A DNA stretch of 37,942 bases from Planctomycetota bacterium (GTDB lineage Bacteria > Planctomycetota > Phycisphaerae > Sedimentisphaerales > Anaerobacaceae): the NCBI GenBank assembly GCA_023481165.1, contig JAMCWO010000012.1, positions 1-37,942 of the forward strand, read 5' to 3'. The stretch's first letter is position 1; every line of letters begins with the position of its first letter. The notes beneath the pieces are model-generated. The model searched no databases and was not told where the DNA came from. It worked only from the letters and a program-made list of their open reading frames with translations. This document shows, in pieces, positions 1-6,781 of this stretch. Both the position numbers and the translations under genes were made by a program.

Positions 1-54
1 TCTTGCAGGGCCGCGCCGCCTACCTCAGCGAGGACGGTCGAGGGGTGGCCTTCT

Positions 55-633
55 ATGCCCATCGTCCCCGCGGCCCAGCCGCAGGCCGAAATCGCCTCCG
101 GCTCATCGCATGAACGGTCATGCACCCGCTGGGAGGACGTGGACCTGGAGCACAGCGTCATCCACGTCAACCGCGGCGGCAGCGATGGCAAGCCCAAGGA
201 CAAGGAAGATAGGTTCATTCCTGTCCATGGCAAGAAGCTGCGGCCCATGCTGCAATCGCTGACGAGGCAATCGGAATTGGTCTTTCTGATGCCGAAGGGC
301 ACCAAGGTCTGCCCGAAGAAGCTGCTGCGGTATCTCAAGAACCTCTGCGGCCAGTGCGGCTTGGCCAATCCCAATCAGTACAAGCTGCACACCTTCCGGC
401 ATTTCTTCGCCAGCTATTGTGCCCAGCAGAATCTGTCCTACAAGTACGTACTGGAGTGGATGGGCCATTCCTCCAGCGATGTCCTGGACATGTACTTCAC
501 GATGAACGACCGCCAGGCCCAGGCCGCCATGAACAGCCTGAGCTTCAACAGCGAGAAGGCGGAAAGTAGGACAGTTCCAGGACAGTCAGGTGATCATTCC
601 GAGCCGGCACTTGTGCAAGTGTCGCACGTCTAA
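55..633 (+). CDS. Tyrosine recombinase/integrase, C-terminal catalytic part (5' end lost or outside window)
   Basis: The translation holds most of the catalytic domain of a phage-type tyrosine recombinase: a 'RWEDVDLE' strand at about residues 25-32, the HxxR box 'HTFRH' (His112, Arg115) and the box 'MGHSSSDVLDMYF' with His138 and the nucleophile Tyr147. These enzymes integrate or excise mobile DNA at att sites. The first catalytic Arg normally sits just before the RWED strand, but here the preceding residues do not resemble the family in any of the three forward frames. The reading frame is open to base 1, so the 5' part is either decayed by a frameshift or lies outside the window. The gene stops 28 bp short of the 3' end of tRNA-Ser, the typical place for an island integrase. 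Confident as a recombinase remnant; doubtful as an active enzyme. Confidence 0.75.
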   Translation: MPIVPAAQPQAEIASGSSHERSCTRWEDVDLEHSVIHVNRGGSDGKPKDKEDRFIPVHGKKLRPMLQSLTRQSELVFLMPKGTKVCPKKLLRYLKNLCGQCGLANPNQYKLHTFRHFFASYCAQQNLSYKYVLEWMGHSSSDVLDMYFTMNDRQAQAAMNSLSFNSEKAESRTVPGQSGDHSEPALVQVSHV

Positions 634-661
634 GCAGTTACAATCACCCCTAAAAACGTAA

Positions 662-748
662 CGGAGAGGGCGGGATTCGAACCCGCGGTGCCCGTAAGAG
701 CACACTGGTTTTCGAAACCAGCTCGATCAGCCACTCCGACACCTCTCC
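662..748 (-). tRNA. tRNA-Ser (anticodon CGA)
   Basis: The reverse strand folds as a class II tRNA of 87 nt. The acceptor stem pairs GGAGAGG with CCTCTCC, with discriminator G. The anticodon stem CTGGT/ACCAG encloses the loop TTCGAAA (anticodon CGA, reading UCG serine codons). A long variable arm follows, and the T arm contains GGTTCGAATCC. CCA is not encoded. Its 3' end faces the recombinase gene at 55-633, so this tRNA is a likely integration target. Confidence 0.97.
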
Positions 749-1205
749 ACGTGGCTTAACTTCTTTATTGGCAAGGCTTTGCGTTTCCACGGCCATACCG
801 CCGTTGCTGCCGCGGCAGGCCGCAAGCGAAACGAACGCCAGCCAACACTCCTTATTATACCGCTCCACGGGCCTTCTGGGCAAGCACGCAAATTGGGTTT
901 GTTTGGACAAGCAGTCCCGCCACATGCAAATGATGCTCTACGGCCAAAAACCGCGTTTTCAGGGGCGCCGGCCCAGACCGCCACGTGCCACGTGCCAAAC
1001 ACACACCATGCTGGCCCCCCAGACACCCCAGCTTGGGCAGGTTTGGCTTTGTTTTGCACGAACGGCCTTCGGCCGAGTTTGAAGTGTGAAGTGTGAAATT
1101 TGAAGCAAGAGCCCCCGAAAGGGCTGACAAATGCAAACAAAAGTAGACAGAAGTACCTTCAGATAGACACAGGGCTGTGGTGGGCTACCGGGGACAGATA
1201 GGAGT
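749..1205. repeat. Intergenic stretch with two degenerate copies of the 'AATTGG-TTTGTTT-GCAC' dispersed repeat
   Basis: No convincing gene lies here; the overlapping open frames on both strands do not look like proteins. Two blocks, around 890-915 (aattgggtttgtttggac) and 1038-1062 (ggtttggctttgttttgcac), match the core of the tandem repeat cluster at 13568-13822. Near 1075-1100 there is a short run of gtgtgaa-like direct repeats. The tRNA-Ser promoter should lie just above 748 on the reverse strand but was not resolved. Confidence 0.5.
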
Positions 1206-1499
1206 GTGCAAATCGAGGTCTCTCAGGAGGCGATTGCCGCGTTCTGCCGGCGGCACCACATTCGTCGGTTGGCGCTGTGCGGCTCGGTCGTGCGGGCGGA
1301 TTTCGGGCCCCAAAGCGACGTGGACGTGCTGGTGGAGTTCGAGCCGGGCCATACGCCGGGACTGGCCTTTTTTGCGATGCAGGATGAGTTGTCGGACCTG
1401 CTCGGGCGAAAGGTGGACCTGAACACGCCGGCCTGTCTGAGCCCTTATTTCCGGGATGAGGCGCTGGCCGAAGCGGAGGTACTGTATGAGTCGGCATGA
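1206..1499 (+). CDS. MNT-type minimal nucleotidyltransferase (MntA-like antitoxin)
   Basis: A 97-residue protein with the polymerase-beta-like nucleotidyltransferase signature: 'CGSVVR' (Gly26, Ser27) followed by 'SDVDVLVEF', whose Asp38 and Asp40 would bind the metal. In well-studied HEPN-MNT modules such a protein AMPylates and silences a HEPN (DUF86) ribonuclease toxin. The start chosen is GTG 1206; AGGAG at 1200-1204 is unusually close, so the true start is uncertain. A HEPN gene should follow, but only a stub remains (1486-1576). The antitoxin therefore appears to have outlived its toxin. Family assignment is good; present function is unknown. Confidence 0.8.
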   Translation: MQIEVSQEAIAAFCRRHHIRRLALCGSVVRADFGPQSDVDVLVEFEPGHTPGLAFFAMQDELSDLLGRKVDLNTPACLSPYFRDEALAEAEVLYESA

Positions 1500-1576
1500 C
1501 CCGCCGGACCATCCTCCACCAGGATCTGCCGCAGTTGGTCGAGACGCTCGAAACGATCGCGAAGGAGGGGCGGTAG
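1486..1576 (+). pseudogene. HEPN (DUF86) toxin stub, internally deleted
   Basis: Immediately after, and overlapping, the MNT gene, ATG 1486 opens 'MSRHD', a plausible HEPN N-terminus. In another frame, ATG 1496 (ATGA overlap with the MNT stop) reads 26 residues ending 'QDLPQLVETLETI'. That matches the usual C-terminal helix of DUF86 HEPN proteins ('..DLPxLxxxLExI'). The central catalytic RxxxxH region is gone. This fits a deletion joining the first few codons to the last about 22. The assignment rests on the short tail and on gene order, so it is moderate. Confidence 0.5.
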
Positions 1577-1873
1577 GCCGCCGGCCGGAGCGGATTCCTG
1601 TCTTACGGCGATCTGGGAACTGCCAACGGGGAACTGCTTTCTCACCACGGAGATCACGGAGAGAATCATCAGTCCAGAGGCCATCGAGGCTACGGGGCAA
1701 ACGCAGCCGCAGATGAACGCTGATGGACGCAGGCCGGCCTTCGGGCGGAACCAAGATTTGCTCGCGCCAAGACGCCAAGCACGCAAAGAAGCCCAAACCA
1801 GACTCCCCACCGTCCCTGGTTGACACCGCTCCATTCGACCTTTTTCCCTGCCTGCATACTATAGTCTGAAGAT
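1577..1873. repeat. Gene-free stretch with degenerate 'accacggagatcacggag' and 'cgccaagacgccaagcacgc' repeats
   Basis: No gene is supported. The sequence carries blocks of a kind scattered in many environmental genomes: 'caccacggagatcacggag' near 1635-1655, 'cagatgaacgctgatggacg' near 1709-1728 and 'cgccaagacgccaagcacgc' near 1767-1787. They look like decayed dispersed repeats filling a scar between two broken genes. The 3' end holds the promoter of the XRE gene. Confidence 0.4.
1834..1866 (+). promoter_or_regulatory. Promoter overlapping a C-box-like half site
   Basis: TTCGAC (1834-1839), a 17-bp spacer and TACTAT (1857-1862) fit a sigma-70 promoter that would start transcription within a few bases of ATG 1874. 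The -10 region overlaps ACTATAGTC (1858-1866), which also occurs in the C-box of the restriction-modification controller at 15547. This suggests that the downstream XRE gene was once an autoregulated controller-type protein. Confidence 0.4.
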
Positions 1874-2089
1874 ATGTCGCGCACTCCCCTGTACTTTAAC
1901 CCTTTGGCATGGAGTTGCTCTATGAACGTGGAAGAAGCCGTGGGTATGGAGCTCAGCGCTTGTCGGCACAAGAAGCGGATCGGCCAGGAACGACTCGGCT
2001 TCGACGCCGGCGTCCACAGAACCTGCGTGAGCCTGATTAAACGCGGGGTCAAGAGCCCGACGGTGGGTGTGCTCTTTCGATTATGTTGA
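1874..2089 (+). pseudogene. XRE/controller-like helix-turn-helix regulator truncated by an in-frame TGA
   Basis: The 71-residue product aligns to the HTH_3 fold: 'GMELSACRHKKRIGQERLGFDAG' then 'VHRTCVSLIKRGVKSPT' then 'VGVLFRL'. This is close to the common 'LHRTYISLLERGxKSPTxxTLFRL' core. Reading stops at TGA 2087-2089, but the same frame continues with 'ALDAVAIQP', the expected next helix. A single CGA-to-TGA change would explain the break. Several normally conserved residues are also altered (Tyr to Cys, Glu to Lys). ATG 1922 is a possible alternative start. It probably cannot fold as a full DNA-binding domain. Confidence 0.6.
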
Positions 2090-2166
2090 GCGCTGGATGC
2101 GGTGGCAATCCAGCCGCGCCAGCCCAAAACCGATAAGAGGACGTTGGAGATAAATGGAGGTGGCAA

Positions 2167-2403
2167 ATGTATGTACCCCACGATGTCAGTAACCTTGTGG
2201 AGGAGTATCGCAGCCTTTTCGATGAAGTGGGAGACGACACACTGGACTCGCTGAAAGAGACACTCATGCACGAGGCCGAATGGACTGCGGGAGCTGCCGA
2301 GCATCTGCTGCAATTAGCCACCGAATACGGTTCCTTCATGCTGCGGAACGCCTTGGCAATCGCCCTGGCGCTTGATATCGAGGACGGCGAACTTGGGTTC
2401 TGA
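2167..2403 (+). CDS. Small acidic protein of unknown function
   Basis: A 78-residue protein preceded by a clear GGAGG at about 2155-2159, 7 nt before ATG. It is helical and acidic, with a C-terminal segment 'LRNALAIALALDIEDGELGF'. I do not recognise a named family. It follows the broken XRE gene by 77 bp on the same strand and may once have been co-transcribed with it. There are no signal peptide or membrane segments. The ribosome binding site and amino-acid make-up suggest a real gene. Confidence 0.5.
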   Translation: MYVPHDVSNLVEEYRSLFDEVGDDTLDSLKETLMHEAEWTAGAAEHLLQLATEYGSFMLRNALAIALALDIEDGELGF

Positions 2404-2488
2404 TAGTCGGCCTATGTTACAGTCTACAAGTCAATCGGCATTCCCTGGAGCAGGTGCGGTTAGCGGCAAGCATGGGTGTGGGGAAAGC

Positions 2489-2700
2489 TCACGCCAGTGT
2501 GGGGATGCCAAGCTCGGTGAGATAGTGGAATGTTGAGTCGTAGAATTCGGGCGACCGAGTCGGATCGTTCTTGTTGCCTGGTGGAACGAAAATCACCATT
2601 CCTTGCCGAGCACGAGTGAGCAGGACTCGATAAGCATTCCGGAGGTAGCGTCGGTTATCCGGGCTTGCGATACGGCACCACCGGCTGCCTCGGAAATCAT
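2489..2700 (-). pseudogene. DUF2075 (Schlafen-like) helicase, C-terminal fragment
   Basis: The reverse strand encodes 'RRYLRNAYRVLLTRARQG' followed by 'MVIFVPPG' and '...FYDSTFHYLTELGIP'. This is the conserved C-terminus (motif VI region) of DUF2075 DNA/RNA helicases, which are usually 600 or more residues. Only about 70 residues are left; Walker A and B are absent. The fragment runs directly into the truncated DUF4139 sequence at about 2700-2749, so both genes were cut at the same join. Confidence 0.65.
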
Positions 2701-2748
2701 GAAAGCTCCATCCCGAACCGGTGAAACGTAGGTCTCTGCGCCGCCGCT

Positions 2749-3210
2749 TTCCTTGCGGTTGCGGACCTTGATCTCGAAGGACTCGTCCAGCCACAAGCGC
2801 ATGGCGTCGATCTGGTAGTCCGTGCGGCGGCGCTCGCCGACGAGGTCGAAGGCATCGCCCGTGTAGACGCGGACGGTCTCATCCCGCGGCGTGTGGTCGA
2901 TCGTGTTCTCGCCGATGAATTCCAGCTTGCCGTCGTCATCGCGCTGGTAGAACCGGACCCGCCCGCGCGGCAGCGGCATCCCCAGGTGATTGGCCTTGGT
3001 GTTCTGGAACTCCTTCATCACCCAGACCTTGGGATTGGATTGCGTGCCGTAATCGCGGTCCTGGCGGATATTGTCGTAGGACCAGTTGCGGTAGCGGTTC
3101 TGGTCGATCTTGGCGCCGTCGTAGACGTACAGGCGCTGCGTCTGGGCGCCGTCGGCCCGGAGGAACTCGACCTGCTTGGTCTCGCGGTCGTGCAGGGTCG
3201 TCGGGCGGCT
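2749..3210 (-). pseudogene. DUF4139-type protein, internal fragment
   Basis: About 155 residues read as the later part of a DUF4139 domain: 'RLYVYDGAKID', 'VWVMKEFQNTKANHLGMPLP', 'RGRVRFYQRDDDGKLEFIGE', 'DHTPRDETVRVYTGDAFDLVGERR'. Full proteins are near 500 residues with a signal peptide. Here both ends are missing: the upstream side (about 3210-3387) and the last strands beyond 'KVRNRKES' are not of this family. The open frame itself is longer (2593-3387) but its ends are unrelated sequence. Clear as a gene remnant. Confidence 0.6.
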
Positions 3211-3237
3211 GGTCGGCTGCGGTCTTGCGATACGGCG

Positions 3238-3266
3238 TTGATTCCGCTGTCGGGACATGATAAAAT
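3238..3266 (+). promoter_or_regulatory. Sigma-70-like promoter for the dockerin-type protein
   Basis: TTGATT (3238-3243), a 17-bp spacer and TAAAAT (3261-3266) give a near-consensus promoter, leaving a leader of about 115 nt before ATG 3387. The same TTGATT -35 word recurs before the peptidase at 5009 and before dnaA at 33155. Confidence 0.45.
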
Positions 3267-3386
3267 AGGTAGCTTTGGGACGGCGCAGCGCCTCCGCCGC
3301 CGGACCTGATGGTTGGAAGGAGTCCTCTGTGAGTCTCAAGGACAATGGCCCGCGATCGTGACCGATCTGCTCCGGGGATGTAGTCA

Positions 3387-4847
3387 ATGACGAAGCTTCT
3401 GGTGCTGGTCTTCGCCGCCGCCATGGCGCCCGCGGCGATGGCCAAAGTCTGGGTGACCGTCTATCAACACGATGGCAAGACCCCGCTGGCGGCGGTCGAT
3501 GCGGACCATCCGAACGTCTTTCGCGACATTATGGTCGGCGCGAGACTTACGCTTGTTGTCCGTTCGGATACCGGTGAGAAGTGGGGAGGCCTTCTGCAGC
3601 TTTCCTGGGACGATGCGAATGACGCCCGATTGACCGGCAGGGGACTGACCCCGCCGCCGCCGGGCAGCCCGATCAAGTTCTCCACGTACAAGGATTCCGC
3701 TCTCAACGCGGCGGGTACCGCCGCCTCCGTGCGGGACTTTCTCGATATGTACGGGATCGGCCTGGCACTCGGGAACGATGCCCAACCCTATACCGTCACC
3801 GACGGTCACTCCGCCTATCCCGGCGACTGGTTCATCGTCGATTATTACGCCGAGCAGGCCGGGACCTGTAATGTTGAACTGTACGGCTCCTCGACCGGTT
3901 CCGATGTGCTGCTCCAGACGCTCTCCTTTACGCACGTTCCTTCGCGCGACTTCAATCATGATGCGAGGGTCAATTTCCTGGATTTCGCGCGGTTCGCCTC
4001 CGGCTGGCGCTGCGGCGCCGACCCCAACTCCGGTCCGACGGCCGACCTCGATCTCAGCGCGGATGGCCGCGTCGATCTCGCGGATCTCGCCTCCTTCAGC
4101 CGGTCCTGGCTGGAGCAGATCGACTCCCCGATCGTGCCGGTACCGGTCAAGGTCTTTGACGAAGGGTGGGAGACGGCTACGGCCGGAGTCTACACCCCGG
4201 GCAGCACGATCAGCAGCGACGCGGGGTCCTGGCTGGTCGAGGATATCATTTCTCAGATCAGCGGTTGCGGCCTGTCGCCGCAACGGGCCGAGATCCTGGC
4301 CGACAACGGCCATCACGCGCTGCAACTGCGCTCCGTCGAGAGCCTCAGCGGGTGCGGCGATACCGTGGCGGTCTCCCTGCAAGATATCCACGGCGCCAAC
4401 AGAGAGCTCAACATCCCCCTCGCGCCCGACACGACGATCTCGTTCAACGAGGTGGGCGAGCTGATCGATCCGGAGAGGTACAATCCCGGCGAAGATCGCC
4501 TCGGCCGACCGGGCTTTGACAATGTCTCACTGCTCCTGAAAGACAACAACCGCAACTACCTCCTGTACGTGTTGCAGCGCCCCGGCGGGGCTGTGCCGAG
4601 TGTAATGGAGCCGAAATTAGCCCCTAGATATCGCGAGATTCTCCTCGATCCGGCCGCCGGCAGTTACCGGCGCAACCTCCTGGCCGACTTCCAGACTATT
4701 CCGGGGTTCTACGCGCCGAAGGCCAAGATCACCCTGATCGTGTTCAGCGTGGACCAGCACGGGTCGGCGCTCCTGGACGATCTGGTCATCGGCCCCGCGG
4801 CCCCGGCCGACGCGGCAGTGTCTCTCGGCTCCTCCGCCCGGCCTTGA
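3387..4847 (+). CDS. Secreted protein with dockerin-like EF-hand pair
   Basis: A 486-residue exported protein. Residues 1-19 are a signal peptide (MTKLLVLVF..., cleavage after 'AMA'). Residues about 20-185 form a beta-rich domain I cannot name. Residues about 188-243 hold two calcium-loop repeats, 'DFNHDARVNFLDFARFASGW' and 'DLDLSADGRVDLADLASF', the type I dockerin/EF-hand arrangement frequent in secreted Planctomycetota proteins. Residues 250-470 are another beta-rich domain resembling carbohydrate- or calcium-binding jelly rolls ('FNEVG...', 'GFDNVSLLLKD', 'ALLDDLVIG'). It probably acts at the cell surface or in the medium. The gene stands alone with its own promoter. An internal dockerin with sequence on both sides is unusual compared with clostridial cellulosome proteins. 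Confidence 0.75.
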   Translation: MTKLLVLVFAAAMAPAAMAKVWVTVYQHDGKTPLAAVDADHPNVFRDIMVGARLTLVVRSDTGEKWGGLLQLSWDDANDARLTGRGLTPPPPGSPIKFSTYKDSALNAAGTAASVRDFLDMYGIGLALGNDAQPYTVTDGHSAYPGDWFIVDYYAEQAGTCNVELYGSSTGSDVLLQTLSFTHVPSRDFNHDARVNFLDFARFASGWRCGADPNSGPTADLDLSADGRVDLADLASFSRSWLEQIDSPIVPVPVKVFDEGWETATAGVYTPGSTISSDAGSWLVEDIISQISGCGLSPQRAEILADNGHHALQLRSVESLSGCGDTVAVSLQDIHGANRELNIPLAPDTTISFNEVGELIDPERYNPGEDRLGRPGFDNVSLLLKDNNRNYLLYVLQRPGGAVPSVMEPKLAPRYREILLDPAAGSYRRNLLADFQTIPGFYAPKAKITLIVFSVDQHGSALLDDLVIGPAAPADAAVSLGSSARP

Positions 4848-4894
4848 AGGCCGAACCGCGCGATGAGCGAGACGATCTCGAGCTGCACCATTCC

Positions 4895-4911
4895 CAAGGC
4901 CTTCGGCCTTG
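4895..4911. terminator. Short GC hairpin downstream of the dockerin-type gene
   Basis: CAAGGCC-TTC-GGCCTTG forms a perfect 7-bp stem 48 bp after the stop codon. No T-run follows, so it may pause transcription or may be a repeat fragment. Confidence 0.25.
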
Positions 4912-5008
4912 AGGCTGCCACCCCGAACTGCGCGATTCCCACGCGTAACCCGTCTGATGTGGACCCCCATCAATTCCCGCGCTGCGCTGATCATCCCGAG
5001 CGGCAGCC

Positions 5009-5037
5009 TTGATTTGGTGAAACAGAGTTGATAATAT
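5009..5037 (+). promoter_or_regulatory. Sigma-70-like promoter for the peptidase-transporter operon
   Basis: TTGATT (5009-5014), a 17-bp spacer and TAATAT (5032-5037) lie 45 bp before ATG 5083. Confidence 0.5.
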
Positions 5038-5082
5038 CCGACGAACGAAACGGAACCGGTGGATTTCAGGGGGTACAAGGCT

Positions 5083-6762
5083 ATGAGGCACCTGGGTGTT
5101 CTGATCGGACTATGTCTGGCCAGTGCGGCCCCGTCCGCGCACGCCGCTAATGCGAAGGAGACTGAGTTGAAAGAGTTCATTACCGCGCACGTCGAGAAGA
5201 TCAAGCCGGTGGAGAAGCAGGCGAACCTGGCCTGGTGGGATGCCGCCGTGACCGGCGATCCCAAGGCGTATGACCGCTCCAGCGAGATGCAGTTGCAGAT
5301 GCGGCGGATCTACAGCGATCCGAAGAGTTTCGCGTTTCTCAAGGAGATGAAGGCGTCCGGGCAGATCAAGGACCCGCTATTGGCCCGACAACTGACGGTG
5401 CTCTGCAATCTGTATCTGTCCAACCAGATCGAGCCGGACCTGCTCCAGCAGATCGTCGAGCTGGGTACCCAGATCGAGAAGAACTTCAGCACCTTCCGGG
5501 GCACGATCGACGGCAAGAAGGTCACGGATAACGAGATCAAGGATATCCTCAAAGACGAGACCATCTCCGCCCAGCGCGAGAAGGCCTGGCTGGCGAGCAA
5601 GCAGGTGGGGGCGGCGGTCGCGCCGGACCTGGTGCGACTGGTCAAGCTGCGCAACGAGGCGGCCCACAAGCTGGGCTTCGACAATTACCACACGATGGCC
5701 CTGGCGACGGGCGAGCAGGACGTCAAGGAGTTGGACAGGATCTTTGCCGATCTCTATCGGCGGACCAATAAGCCGTTCGCCAAGGTGAAGGCCGAGCTGG
5801 ATCAGATCCTCGCCAAGAAGTACGGTATCACGCCGGACCAACTGATGCCGTGGCACTATCACGACCCGTTCTTCCAGGAGACACCCATGGTCTATGACCT
5901 CGACCTGGATGTCTACTACAAGGATAAGGACGTCAAGAAGCTGGCCGAGACGTTCTATGCGGGTCTCGATCTGCCGGTCGACGCGATCCTGGCCCACAGC
6001 GATCTCTACGAGAAAGAGGGCAAGAACCCGCACGCCTTCTGCACCCACATCGACCGCGAAGGCGATGTGCGCATCCTGTGCAATCTCAAGAACAATGAAT
6101 ATTGGATGGAAACGATTCTGCACGAGCTCGGCCACGGCGTGTACGACAAGTATCTCGATTACAGCACGCCGTACCTGCTCCGCTCGCCGGCCCATTCCTT
6201 CACGACCGAGGCGATGGCGATGTTCTTCGGCCGGCTCAGCCGCAATCCCGCCTGGATGCAGCAGATGCTGGGCCTGTCCGACGCCCAGCGGGCCGAGATC
6301 GAGAAGGTCGGCGCCAAGTACGCCCAGCTCAAGCAGCTCATCTTCGCCCGCTGGGACATGGTCATGTACTACTTTGAGAAGGCCCTGTACGCCAATCCCG
6401 ACCAGGACCTGACGAAGCTGTGGTGGGACCTGGTCGAGAAGTATCAACTGGTGAAGCGGCCGCCCAACCGCACGAATCCCGACTGGGCCGCCAAGATCCA
6501 CTTTGCCGTCGCCGCGTGCTATTACCACAACTACATGCTGGGCGAATTGCTCGCCTCGCAGTGGCACCACACGCTCGTGGCCAAGGTCCTCGCTCTCAAG
6601 GCGGACCAAGGCGTCAGCTACGTCGGCCAGAAGAAAGCCGGCCAATACCTGAGAGAGAAGGTCTTCGAGGCCGGCGACCTCTACCCGTGGAACGAAATGA
6701 TCAAACGTTCCACCGGCGAACCTCTGACCGCCAAGTACTTCGTGGATCAGTTTGTGAAGTAG
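5083..6762 (+). CDS. Exported M2/M3-like zinc peptidase (peptidyl-dipeptidase family)
   Basis: A 559-residue protein with a signal peptide (MRHLGVLIGLCLASAAPSAHA). The zinc motif HELGH lies at residues 347-351, followed by 'HSFTTEAMAMFFGRLSR', which supplies the third zinc ligand as in angiotensin-converting-enzyme-like (M2) and M3 peptidases. The alpha-helical build, the 'QREKAWLASKQVG' helix and the length agree with bacterial M2-type peptidyl-dipeptidases, which cut dipeptides from peptide C-termini. ATG 5083 was chosen over GTG 5059 because the signal peptide begins there and AGGGGG (about 5068-5073) precedes it. The stop lies 19 bp before the OPT transporter gene, so the two are very probably one operon: peptides are trimmed outside the cytoplasm and then imported. 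Confidence 0.85.
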   Translation: MRHLGVLIGLCLASAAPSAHAANAKETELKEFITAHVEKIKPVEKQANLAWWDAAVTGDPKAYDRSSEMQLQMRRIYSDPKSFAFLKEMKASGQIKDPLLARQLTVLCNLYLSNQIEPDLLQQIVELGTQIEKNFSTFRGTIDGKKVTDNEIKDILKDETISAQREKAWLASKQVGAAVAPDLVRLVKLRNEAAHKLGFDNYHTMALATGEQDVKELDRIFADLYRRTNKPFAKVKAELDQILAKKYGITPDQLMPWHYHDPFFQETPMVYDLDLDVYYKDKDVKKLAETFYAGLDLPVDAILAHSDLYEKEGKNPHAFCTHIDREGDVRILCNLKNNEYWMETILHELGHGVYDKYLDYSTPYLLRSPAHSFTTEAMAMFFGRLSRNPAWMQQMLGLSDAQRAEIEKVGAKYAQLKQLIFARWDMVMYYFEKALYANPDQDLTKLWWDLVEKYQLVKRPPNRTNPDWAAKIHFAVAACYYHNYMLGELLASQWHHTLVAKVLALKADQGVSYVGQKKAGQYLREKVFEAGDLYPWNEMIKRSTGEPLTAKYFVDQFVK

Positions 6763-6781
6763 ACAAGGAGATCGACACACG

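Noticed and set aside
650-1140. Small genes in both directions downstream of tRNA-Ser
   Set aside because: They run through the tRNA or through dispersed repeats and have no ribosome sites.
2087-2089. TGA in the XRE gene as a selenocysteine codon
   Set aside because: A DNA-binding helix is an implausible site, and no stable hairpin of the SECIS type was seen just downstream.
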